A DNA stretch of 15,171 bases from Fretibacterium sp. (GTDB taxonomy: Bacteria; Synergistota; Synergistia; Synergistales; Aminobacteriaceae). This document shows, piece by piece, positions 7,978 to 13,919 of this stretch; the stretch's first letter is position 1; the number at the start of each line of letters is the position of its first letter. A program made the translations under genes and the position numbers. The stretch is taken from NCBI GenBank assembly GCA_016280565.1, contig JAEEGY010000235.1, positions 1 through 15,171 of the forward strand, in the 5' to 3' direction. The notes beneath the pieces were generated by a model that did not search any database, was not told the origin of the DNA, and saw nothing but the letters and a program-made list of their open reading frames with translations.

Positions 7978-9114
7978 ATGGCGTACCTGGGACAGGAGAT
8001 CAAAAAACTTGGTTTTGGGCTGATGCGTCTGCCGAGGGTCGGCGGCGGCTCAGATCCTAACGACGTTATCGACATCGAGCAGACAAAGGCGATGGTGGAC
8101 CGCTTTCTTGAGGCGGGCTTCACTTATTTTGACACGGCCTGGGCCTACCCCGGCAGCGAGGACGCCATCCGTCAGGCCCTTGTAGAACGCTATCCGCGAG
8201 AAAAATTCCAGCTTGCGACGAAGAACGCGGCGTGGATCAAGTGTGAAAAGCGGGAGGATGCCATCGCCCAGTTCGAGACCTCGCTGAAGCAGACGGGCGC
8301 AGGATACTTTGACTTCTACCTGCTGCATAATCTGGGCGAGACGCGGACGCACTTCTTTGACGATTTTGACCTGTGGACGTTTGTTCAGGAAAAGAAGAAG
8401 GAAGGCCTCATCAAGCACGTGGGCTTCTCCTTCCATTCGACGCCGGAGGAGCTGGAGGCTATCTTAAACGCGCACCCGGAGGCGGAGTTCGTTCAGCTCC
8501 AGATCAACTATGGCGACTGGGAGGACCCGGCCTATCAATCCCGCGCGTGCTATGAGGTGGCCCGGAAGCACGGCAAGCCGATCATCATCATGGAACCGGT
8601 GAAGGGCGGGATGCTGGCCACGCCGCCGGAGACGGTTGTTCAGGTGTTGAAGGCCGCGGAGCCGGAATCGTCCCCCGCATCGTGGGCTATCCGTTTCGCC
8701 GCAGACCTGGAGGGGGTTATCACGGTGCTCTCCGGAATGTCCAACATGGAACAGATGGAGGACAATCTGGCCTGCATGAAGGGCTTTACCCACCTGTCGG
8801 ACACTCAGCGGAAGACCATCGAAAAGGCGCGGGAGGAACTGGCGAAAATACCGCTCATCCCCTGCACCACGTGCAACTACTGCGCCAAGGTCTGCCCGCA
8901 GGACATCGGCATCTCCGGCTCCTTCGCGGCGATGAACATGCTGACGCTCTACGGCAACATGGAGCTGGCAAAGGGCCGCGAAAACTGGCTGGTGACGATG
9001 CACGGCAAAAAGCGCGCGGGCGAGTGCATCAAGTGCGGCCGCTGCGAGCAGGCCTGCCCGCAGCACATCAAAATCCGCGACGAGCTTGAGAGGGTCGCGG
9101 CAACGTTCAAGTAA
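7978..9114 (+). CDS. Aldo/keto reductase with C-terminal 2[4Fe-4S] ferredoxin domain
   Basis: A 378-residue AKR-family protein fused to a ferredoxin-like tail, the arrangement of COG1453-type reductases common in anaerobes. Catalytic tetrad candidates are D52 and Y57 (FDTAWAY), K82 (ATKNAAW) and H117 (YLLHNLG). The tail carries two cluster motifs, C296xxC299xxC302xxxC306-P and C350xxC353xxC356xxxC360-P. The fusion suggests electrons can pass between ferredoxin-type clusters and the reductase barrel; the physiological substrate is unknown. The frame is open from 7927, but the ATG at 7978 has GGGAGGT 6 nt upstream and starts the barrel correctly (MAYLGQEIKKLGFGLMRLP). The ROK kinase gene follows after 21 bp, so the two are probably co-transcribed. 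Confidence 0.9.
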   Translation: MAYLGQEIKKLGFGLMRLPRVGGGSDPNDVIDIEQTKAMVDRFLEAGFTYFDTAWAYPGSEDAIRQALVERYPREKFQLATKNAAWIKCEKREDAIAQFETSLKQTGAGYFDFYLLHNLGETRTHFFDDFDLWTFVQEKKKEGLIKHVGFSFHSTPEELEAILNAHPEAEFVQLQINYGDWEDPAYQSRACYEVARKHGKPIIIMEPVKGGMLATPPETVVQVLKAAEPESSPASWAIRFAADLEGVITVLSGMSNMEQMEDNLACMKGFTHLSDTQRKTIEKAREELAKIPLIPCTTCNYCAKVCPQDIGISGSFAAMNMLTLYGNMELAKGRENWLVTMHGKKRAGECIKCGRCEQACPQHIKIRDELERVAATFK

Positions 9115-9135
9115 ATCCCAAAGGGGGAAAGCACG

Positions 9136-10095
9136 GTGTCGTATTACATCGGCGTGGATATCGGGGGAACCAACATCAAGGTTGGCGTTGTGGACGAGGC
9201 GGGGCGCATCGTTGGCGAGGCGGACTGCCCCACCGGAGCGGACCGTCCCCAGGAGGTCGTGCTGAAGGACATCCTGAAGGCGGTGGAGGACGCCATTTCC
9301 GCGGCGTCAGGCGTTTCCCGCGCGGATATCCGCGCCGTGGGGGTAGGCTCCCCCGGAGCGGTGGACTCCGAAGCGGGCGTTGTCCTCTACAATTACAACC
9401 TTGGCTGGCGGGACTTCGCCATTGGGCCCTTGATGTCCAAGGCCTTAGGGTTGCCTGTGCGCCTGGAGAATGACGCCAACGCCGCTGCCCTGGGCGAGGT
9501 GGTGGCGGGGAGCGCCAGGGGGGCGTCCAGCGCCATGGTCATCACGCTGGGAACGGGCGTTGGGTCGGGCTTCGTTATCGACGGGGCGATCTGGACAGGT
9601 TACAACTCCGCGGCCTGCGAGTTTGGGCACATGGTCATCGCCTATGGGGGGCGTCCCTGCACCTGCGGGCGGCGGGGCTGCTTCGAGGCCTACGCCTCGG
9701 CCACAGGGCTCATCAACATGACGAAGGAGGCCATGGAGGCCCACCCCAACAGCGGGCTGGCGGAACTGGCGCGGCGCGAAGGCACAGTCAGCGGGCACAC
9801 GCCTTTCGCGGCTGCTGATGCCGGGGACCCTGTGGCCCAGCGCGTGGTGGATGAATACATTGGTTACCTGGCCTGCGGACTTGGCAATCTTATCAATGGC
9901 CTTCAGCCGGAAGTGATCAGCATCGGGGGCGGCATTGGCAAACAGGGGGAGCGGCTCCTGGTCCCACTGCGCCGCAAGGTCGAGGAAGAGACCTTTGGTG
10001 AGCGCCGGGAAGGGGAGAAGATGACGCGCCTGGTGAGTTGCACCCTGGGCTACAAGGCTGGTCTTATCGGCGCTGCCATGGCCGCGCGAAGGTAA
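9136..10095 (+). CDS. ROK-family glucokinase
   Basis: A 319-residue sugar kinase of the ROK family, most likely phosphorylating glucose to glucose 6-phosphate with ATP in the cytosol. Features in order: the phosphate loop DIGGTNIKVGVVD (8-20), ENDANAAALGE (111-121) with catalytic base D113, TLGTGVGSGFVIDG (137-150), and the zinc-binding signature H165 with C175, C177 and C182 in CTCGRRGC. There is no N-terminal helix-turn-helix, so it is a kinase and not a ROK repressor. The start is a GTG at 9136 preceded by AAGGGGGAAA. Related ROK kinases for N-acetylmannosamine or fructose cannot be excluded from sequence alone. It supplies the substrate for Pgi, encoded elsewhere in the window. It lies 21 bp after the aldo/keto reductase. 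Confidence 0.88.
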   Translation: MSYYIGVDIGGTNIKVGVVDEAGRIVGEADCPTGADRPQEVVLKDILKAVEDAISAASGVSRADIRAVGVGSPGAVDSEAGVVLYNYNLGWRDFAIGPLMSKALGLPVRLENDANAAALGEVVAGSARGASSAMVITLGTGVGSGFVIDGAIWTGYNSAACEFGHMVIAYGGRPCTCGRRGCFEAYASATGLINMTKEAMEAHPNSGLAELARREGTVSGHTPFAAADAGDPVAQRVVDEYIGYLACGLGNLINGLQPEVISIGGGIGKQGERLLVPLRRKVEEETFGERREGEKMTRLVSCTLGYKAGLIGAAMAARR

Positions 10096-10178
10096 ATAAT
10101 TGGTAGTATCCTATAATAGTGGACAGCTATCAGGCGCTGAGGGAGAAGGTCATGCGCTGAAGTTAATCCCGCTTCCCT

Positions 10179-10208
10179 TTGAGGGCTTCCTGGGTTATAC
10201 TTTAATAT
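10179..10208 (+). promoter_or_regulatory. Putative promoter of the RelA/SpoT-like operon
   Basis: TTGAGG (10179-10184), 18 bp, TAATAT (10203-10208) lies about 90 bp before the TTG start of the next gene. The segment 10193-10225 is the most AT-rich in the area. A second -10-like TATAAA sits at 10215-10220. The promoter overlaps the left arm of the inverted repeat annotated at 10183-10245, which suggests regulation. Confidence 0.45.
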
Positions 10209-10245
10209 GATTTGTATAAAAGGATGTACAGTCGGCAGGAAGCCC
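10183..10245. repeat. Nested inverted repeats around the promoter (possible operator or stem-loop)
   Basis: GGGCTTCCTG (10183-10192) and CAGGAAGCCC (10236-10245) are a perfect 10-bp inverted repeat with a 43-bp centre. Inside it TTATAC (10195-10200) and GTATAA (10214-10219) form a second inverted repeat. Together they enclose the likely -10 element between the ROK kinase and the RelA/SpoT-like gene. The arrangement could be a two-site operator or a DNA/RNA stem-loop. Confidence 0.5.
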
Positions 10246-10266
10246 GCGAGCGGGCAGACAGCCCGC
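10242..10266 (+). promoter_or_regulatory. Mutually exclusive hairpins in the leader of the RelA/SpoT-like gene
   Basis: Three arms lie in a row: GCCCG(C) at 10242-10247, (G)CGGGC at 10250-10255 and GCCCGC at 10261-10266. The middle arm can pair with the first (5 bp, CGAG loop) or the third (6 bp, AGACA loop), not both. They lie in the presumed 5' leader, about 30 nt before the TTG start. The layout is attenuator-like, but no U-tract follows, so any effect would more likely be on translation or RNA stability. Confidence 0.35.
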
Positions 10267-10297
10267 AGACGGCGCATTTGTTGGCGGTGATGGGGAA

Positions 10298-11419
10298 TTG
10301 GATAAACGACGTATTGATGAGCTGGGCATCAGCTATGTAGAAAAGTTATCCCTCTACGAGGAATACGCCTCGCGCATACGCAACCTGATCCAGGATCTGG
10401 TCGAGCGCGAAGGGGTGGAGTTTCACGCGATCGAGGGCTGGGCAAAGACTCCAAGCGAGCTGCTCCACAACCTGAACGCGCTGGAGGATCCGGCGGTCCC
10501 TTCCCTGAGGGGAGAGAGCGCTCTTGCCAGCCTGGACCTGGTGACGGTGCGCGTGCTGCTGCGTTTCCCGGAGGATGTGACCCGGATCGAGGAAGTTGTC
10601 AGATCGGAGTTCGATGTTGACGAATCCCGGTCCGTGCCCTCGAGCGGCCTTGAGGACCCCTTCCGTTTTGGGTACCCGGCCGTCGTCTATACGCTTGCGC
10701 TCTCCGACACCCGTTCCAGCCTGAGGGAATGGGAGAAGTATCAGGGGCTGACTTTCCGGCTGGAGCTGCGCACCATGCTCCAGGAGGCGTGGGCCACCAT
10801 TGCCCCGAAGGTCAACATGAGCGTCGGGGCCCTCTCCGAGAAGAAACTCAAGCGTAAGCTCGTCCGCCTGGCAGCCCTCCTTGAGGAGGCCGACGAGGGC
10901 TTCCTCTCCCTGAGGGATGAGGCGCGGGACGAGGCTTTCCTTGTGCCTCCGGCACCCCTTGCCGGGCGGACCCGTGAGGAGACTATCGCGGTGGAGAGGA
11001 CCTTCACCGATGAAGAACTCTACCAGTTCTTCCGGGAGGACCCCAGCCGCCTCAGCCACTGGAACGAGGTCGCCCTTGAGGCCGGCTTCCCTCCATTCAG
11101 TCCGGACTCCGCCTACCTCCGGGAGAGCTTTAAGCACCTTTGTCAGATCCTCCGCGCGGCGGGTATCGACACGATCTCCGAGGTGCGGGGCTTCCTGGCC
11201 GAGGTGGACGAGGACAGCCGCGGCCTGCGTCAGCTCCAGGCGGTCCGCAGCGCCTACGGGCAGAGGGAGAGTGCTGCGGGCGAAACCCACTGGCGCATGG
11301 ACCCCTTCTCGGCCATCTTCCTCCTTGTGCTCAACTTCCGTTGGGATGTGCTCAAGGACAAGGACCTCGTGAAACTCAACATCAAGCGCGGGTCCGACCG
11401 TATCAGCGGCATCGACTGA
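10298..11419 (+). CDS. Divergent RelA/SpoT-domain protein
   Basis: A 373-residue protein whose first ~175 residues resemble the RelA/SpoT nucleotidyltransferase domain that makes (p)ppGpp. SLDLVTVRVLL (79-89) matches the D-L-x-x-x-R-V strand (D80). FGYPAVVY (124-131) sits where GYRSxH is usual. RLELRTMLQEAWATIAP (154-170) matches the E-x-Q-x-R-T...AWAxxxH strand and helix (E156). D80 and E156 are kept. The Arg of GYR is Pro, the His after AWA is Pro170, and the expected RxK near residue 48 reads WAK. Synthesis may therefore be altered or lost. No HD hydrolase domain precedes it. Residues 180-373 are an uncharacterised helical extension. The start is a TTG at 10298, with a weak ribosome site and no in-frame ATG or GTG close by, so it is the least certain start here. 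plsY follows after 12 bp. Confidence 0.75.
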   Translation: MDKRRIDELGISYVEKLSLYEEYASRIRNLIQDLVEREGVEFHAIEGWAKTPSELLHNLNALEDPAVPSLRGESALASLDLVTVRVLLRFPEDVTRIEEVVRSEFDVDESRSVPSSGLEDPFRFGYPAVVYTLALSDTRSSLREWEKYQGLTFRLELRTMLQEAWATIAPKVNMSVGALSEKKLKRKLVRLAALLEEADEGFLSLRDEARDEAFLVPPAPLAGRTREETIAVERTFTDEELYQFFREDPSRLSHWNEVALEAGFPPFSPDSAYLRESFKHLCQILRAAGIDTISEVRGFLAEVDEDSRGLRQLQAVRSAYGQRESAAGETHWRMDPFSAIFLLVLNFRWDVLKDKDLVKLNIKRGSDRISGID

Positions 11420-11431
11420 GGAGGCCTGAAG

Positions 11432-12070
11432 ATGGAAGGAGGGCTCAGTGTGCGGTCTGTCCTGTTATGGATGTCCCTGTCCTATCTCATTGGCTCTCTG
11501 CCCACGGGCTACCTTGCCGCCCGGCTGGTCAGGGGAGTGGACATCCGGACAGTAGGCTCTGGCTCCATTGGCGCGACGAATGTCCGCCGTCTGATGGGCA
11601 AGGGATGGGGGATCTTCGTCGCGCTGGTCGATATGTTCAAGGGGGCGCTGGCGCTGCTCCTGGTTGCACACGCCGGAGTTCCGGGCAATGGCGCGTTTTC
11701 CGGCGATGCTTCTCTGCTGCTCGCCCTTTCCGCCCTTGCGGTGGTCGTGGGGCACAACTATCCTATCTGGCTCAAATTCCGCGGGGGCAAGGGCGTGGCC
11801 ACCACCTACGGAACGATGTTCTTCGTCTGGCCTTACCCCTCCTTCGCCATTGTCCTGATGTGCGGGGCGATATGGTATGGCGTCATGAGCGTGACCCGTT
11901 ATGTCTCGCTGGCCTCCATGTTGTCCCTGGCGGCGATGCCGGCTTTTTTCTGGATGCTGGATGCCCCGCTGCCCTTCACCTGCGTGGCAGCGTTGCTGGC
12001 GGCGCTTTCCATCTTCCGCCATCGGGCGAACATTGGCCGTCTGCTCCGTGGGGAGGAGAATGCCGTCTGA
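11432..12070 (+). CDS. plsY: Acyl-phosphate:glycerol-3-phosphate acyltransferase PlsY
   Basis: Transfers an acyl group from acyl-phosphate to glycerol 3-phosphate, the first step of phospholipid synthesis in most bacteria, at the inner membrane. The 212-residue protein is strongly hydrophobic with about five membrane segments. Conserved motifs are SYLIGSLPTGYLAARL, GSGSIGATNVRR (acyl/phosphate loop), DMFKGALALLL, GHNYPIWLKFRGGKGVAT and RHRANIGRLLRGEE. The start given is the ATG at 11432 after GAGGAGG. A GTG at 11450, with AAGGAGG 7 nt upstream, would remove six residues and is equally plausible. It lies 12 bp after the RelA/SpoT-like gene and overlaps the next gene by 11 bp, so the three are probably translated from one mRNA. 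Confidence 0.95.
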   Translation: MEGGLSVRSVLLWMSLSYLIGSLPTGYLAARLVRGVDIRTVGSGSIGATNVRRLMGKGWGIFVALVDMFKGALALLLVAHAGVPGNGAFSGDASLLLALSALAVVVGHNYPIWLKFRGGKGVATTYGTMFFVWPYPSFAIVLMCGAIWYGVMSVTRYVSLASMLSLAAMPAFFWMLDAPLPFTCVAALLAALSIFRHRANIGRLLRGEENAV

Positions 12071-12902
12071 GCCTGCTCCTTCTATGGTACAGTGCCGCTT
12101 TGAGGAGACGGTCACGGGAGAGAACGGCGGCCGCGGGGAACTGATCCATTTCACCCTGGAGCTGGGAGACGGCGGCGCCCCCTTGTGGGGGACCCTGCGG
12201 CGAAGTGCCCGCTCCAGGCGCATCCGGCTGATTGTCGACGAGCGCGGCCTGACGGTCACCGTTCCTTTGTCCTTTCGCTTTAAGAAAAATCTGTCTCCTC
12301 TCCTGGAAAAACACCTTGCTTGGATATTGCGGAGTGTTGACAGGGTCTCCCTGCGCGCAAAGGAACGGGGACGCTATCCCGTGACTCTGCCGGAACATAT
12401 CGAGCTTCCGGCCCTGGGGGAATCCTGGGATGTTGAGCTTGTGCCGCCGGAGGATCGTCTGTCAGGAAAGGCTTTGCGCCTTTCACCCGAGGGGGGGATC
12501 ATTCGCCTCTCGCGCGCCCTCACTCAGACGGAGGCTTTGAAGGCTCTGCAGATTTGGCTGCGGCTTCGTGGCAAGGAGGCCCTGCCGCCTCTCCTGCGGG
12601 AGCTGGCAGCAGAGTTCGTGGGCCCCGAAGCGGTGGCCCGCGTCTTCGTCAAGGAAATGAGGACCCGCTGGGGGAGCTGTTCATCGCGGCATAACATCAA
12701 CCTGAACGCGCGTCTGCTCTTCCTGCCGCCGGACCTTGCGCGGCACGTCATGCTCCACGAGCTCTGCCACCTTGCGGAGATGAACCACAGCGCGGCCTTC
12801 TACGCCCGCCTGAACGCCATGGACCCCGAGGCAGAGCGCCACATCGCGGAACTCCGCAGGGCCTGGCGCCTCATCCCCGCCTGGGCGGTGGAGCCGCTGT
12901 AA
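12060..12902 (+). CDS. YgjP/DUF45-family metallopeptidase
   Basis: A 280-residue protein of the YgjP-like (DUF45, SprT-related) zinc metallopeptidase family. The hallmark block is near the C-terminus: MRTRWGSCSSRHNINLNARL (200-219), the zinc motif H233-E-L-C-H237, then NHS with H243 as likely third ligand. Upstream it has the usual beta-rich segment (RSARSRRIRLIVDERG, 48-63). The family is widespread, and its substrate is not established. I chose the ATG at 12060, which overlaps the end of plsY and has GGGAGGA just before it; spacing is tight. An ATG at 12084 has no ribosome site. The open frame extends further upstream only inside plsY. It is the last gene of the presumed three-gene operon. 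Confidence 0.88.
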   Translation: MPSEPAPSMVQCRFEETVTGENGGRGELIHFTLELGDGGAPLWGTLRRSARSRRIRLIVDERGLTVTVPLSFRFKKNLSPLLEKHLAWILRSVDRVSLRAKERGRYPVTLPEHIELPALGESWDVELVPPEDRLSGKALRLSPEGGIIRLSRALTQTEALKALQIWLRLRGKEALPPLLRELAAEFVGPEAVARVFVKEMRTRWGSCSSRHNINLNARLLFLPPDLARHVMLHELCHLAEMNHSAAFYARLNAMDPEAERHIAELRRAWRLIPAWAVEPL

Positions 12903-13007
12903 GGACACTTACCCCATCGGTTGGCCACCACAGGTTGGTATAGCTCACGGCGGCGGTCATCGTCGCCGTCAGGCGGCTGAGGGAGCCGCCCCACGCCCTT
13001 CCCAACA
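12903..13007. other. Non-coding stretch with two hairpins after the DUF45 gene
   Basis: GGCGGCT (12972-12978) and AGCCGCC (12984-12990) form a perfect 7-bp stem with a GAGGG loop. ACGGCG (12947-12952) and CGCCGT (12964-12969) form a weaker one. No T-run follows, so termination here would be non-canonical. The minus strand carries an open frame of about 45 codons (MLGRAWGGS... ending inside the DUF45 gene) with no ribosome site; it is not called as a gene. Confidence 0.4.
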
Positions 13008-13037
13008 TTGAAAATTTTCTCCAAAGTGTGATAAAAT
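13008..13037 (+). promoter_or_regulatory. Strong sigma-70 promoter
   Basis: TTGAAA (13008-13013), 18 bp, TAAAAT (13032-13037) with the extended -10 TGA just before it. This is the best promoter match in the window. The predicted start near 13044 lies ahead of the signal-peptide remnant and the broken PIN gene. The ATG at 13036 lies inside the -10 and so cannot be translated from it. Confidence 0.7.
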
Positions 13038-13048
13038 GCAACAATTAA

Positions 13049-13156
13049 GCGAGATCCTCCGGCTGCAGACAGCGCTTCGCCCTCGCGGGGCTGTTGGTGG
13101 TCGCGGTTCTCGCGGCCCTCGCGCCCGCATGGGCGGACGGAGTGGCGAGTCGTTAA
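13049..13156 (+). pseudogene. Orphan signal-peptide remnant of a secreted-protein gene
   Basis: In the frame between the stops at 13046 and 13154, the translation is a textbook export signal: basic residues (CRQR), a hydrophobic core (FALAGLLVVAVLAALAP, about 13076-13126), and an AWA-D cleavage-type site. The frame has no ATG, GTG or TTG before the core and stops six residues after the cleavage site. The remnant follows the strong promoter directly. The best reading is the left-over 5' end of a gene for an exported protein whose start codon frame was lost and whose body was deleted or replaced by the PIN region. A chance hydrophobic frame in GC-rich DNA is possible but less likely given the ordered signal-peptide features. 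Confidence 0.5.
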
Positions 13157-13176
13157 AGCCTCTAAAAATAATGGTG

Positions 13177-13653
13177 ATGAAAAATCGGTAAGCTGCGTTT
13201 ATATCTGGAAACGACGGTGTTCAACTATTATTTTGACGGAGACAGGCCGGGACATGAGGATGTCGTGAGGTTGTTGCCGCTGTTGATATTGGGTTGTATG
13301 AGGCGTATACTTCGGAATATGTGATACAGGAGCTAAGAAAAGCTCCAGAGCCGAAGCGAAGTGATATGTTAGCCCTTGTGAAAAAGTATAACGTGACGGT
13401 TTTGGATTCCACGCCCGAGGCTGTACACTTAGGAGAACTCTATTTGACGAGGGGGATCATCCCTTTTTCACACCGTCTCGACAGTCTGCACGTCGCTATG
13501 GCGTCGGCATACGAACTGGATTGTATAATTTCTTACAACTTCCAGCACATTAATCGTGATAAAACAAGGATTCGCACCATGAGCGTCAATAATGAGGAAG
13601 GATACGGAGGCGTAGCCATTTCCACTGCGAGGGAGGTACTTAGTGATGAATGA
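13177..13653 (+). pseudogene. PIN-domain ribonuclease toxin-like gene, broken by two frameshifts
   Basis: The pieces together encode a PIN-domain protein of about 158 residues, a fold typical of RNA-cleaving VapC-type toxins. Frame one gives KIGKLRLYLETTVFNYYFDG and on to DVVRL. After a one-base shift at 13270-13276, frame two gives AAVDIGLYEAYTSEYVIQELRKAPEP to the stop at 13653. The acidic core is present: E in YLETT, E in VIQELRK, D in HRLDSLHVAMAS, and ISYNFQHI at the end. The only ATG (13177) reads ATG AAA AAT CGG TAA; one A fewer in the A5 run at 13180-13184 would open frame one. So an extra A in a homopolymer and a missing base at GTTGTTG together destroy the gene. Decay or base-calling error would both look like this. 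The gene overlaps its small partner by 8 bp. Confidence 0.75.
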
Positions 13654-13849
13654 GAGAACTTTCGATACGTTTGAGGACGAGTTGGACGCGATACGTTTGA
13701 GCATCGGAGAAGAGATCAGGGGCATGACGCCGGAGGAGGAGGTGGCGTACTTCCATGCCCAGACGGAACCTGTTCTCAGGGAGTTTGGGATAAGACGAAG
13801 CACGCTAAAGCCAGTTCAGCCAAGAAAAAGAGAGCGCGTGGCTGTGTAA
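13646..13849 (+). CDS. Small partner protein of the PIN gene (putative antitoxin)
   Basis: A 67-residue charged protein: MNERTFDTFEDELDAIRLSI, then GEEIRGMTPEEEVAYFHA, and a basic end (RKRERVAV). Small proteins with an E-x-x-x-x-MTPEE-x-x-x-Y block commonly follow PIN genes of this LYLETxxFN type, so it is probably the cognate antitoxin or partner; this is from family knowledge and position, not from a DNA-binding motif, which I do not see. The ATG at 13646 has GGGAGG 9 nt upstream and overlaps the PIN stop (ATGAATGA), a translational-coupling arrangement. A GTG at 13643 is a weaker alternative. The order, nuclease first and partner second, is the reverse of classic vapBC. This gene is intact although the PIN gene is not. 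Confidence 0.6.
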   Translation: MNERTFDTFEDELDAIRLSIGEEIRGMTPEEEVAYFHAQTEPVLREFGIRRSTLKPVQPRKRERVAV

Positions 13850-13919
13850 AACGCGGTCACAGTCCCCGCCCTCACTTCAGTGATTTCACTCTTTCAAAAG
13901 GAGAGGAGTTCGATGTACA

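Noticed and set aside
10112..10117. Perfect TATAAT just after the ROK kinase gene
   Set aside because: No usable -35 lies 16-19 bp upstream and no extended -10; the TTGAGG/TAATAT pair downstream is a better candidate.
13036..13191. ATG frame of about 51 codons
   Set aside because: Its ATG lies inside the -10 of the strong promoter and its translation is Arg/Gly-rich frame noise; the neighbouring frame holds the signal-peptide remnant.
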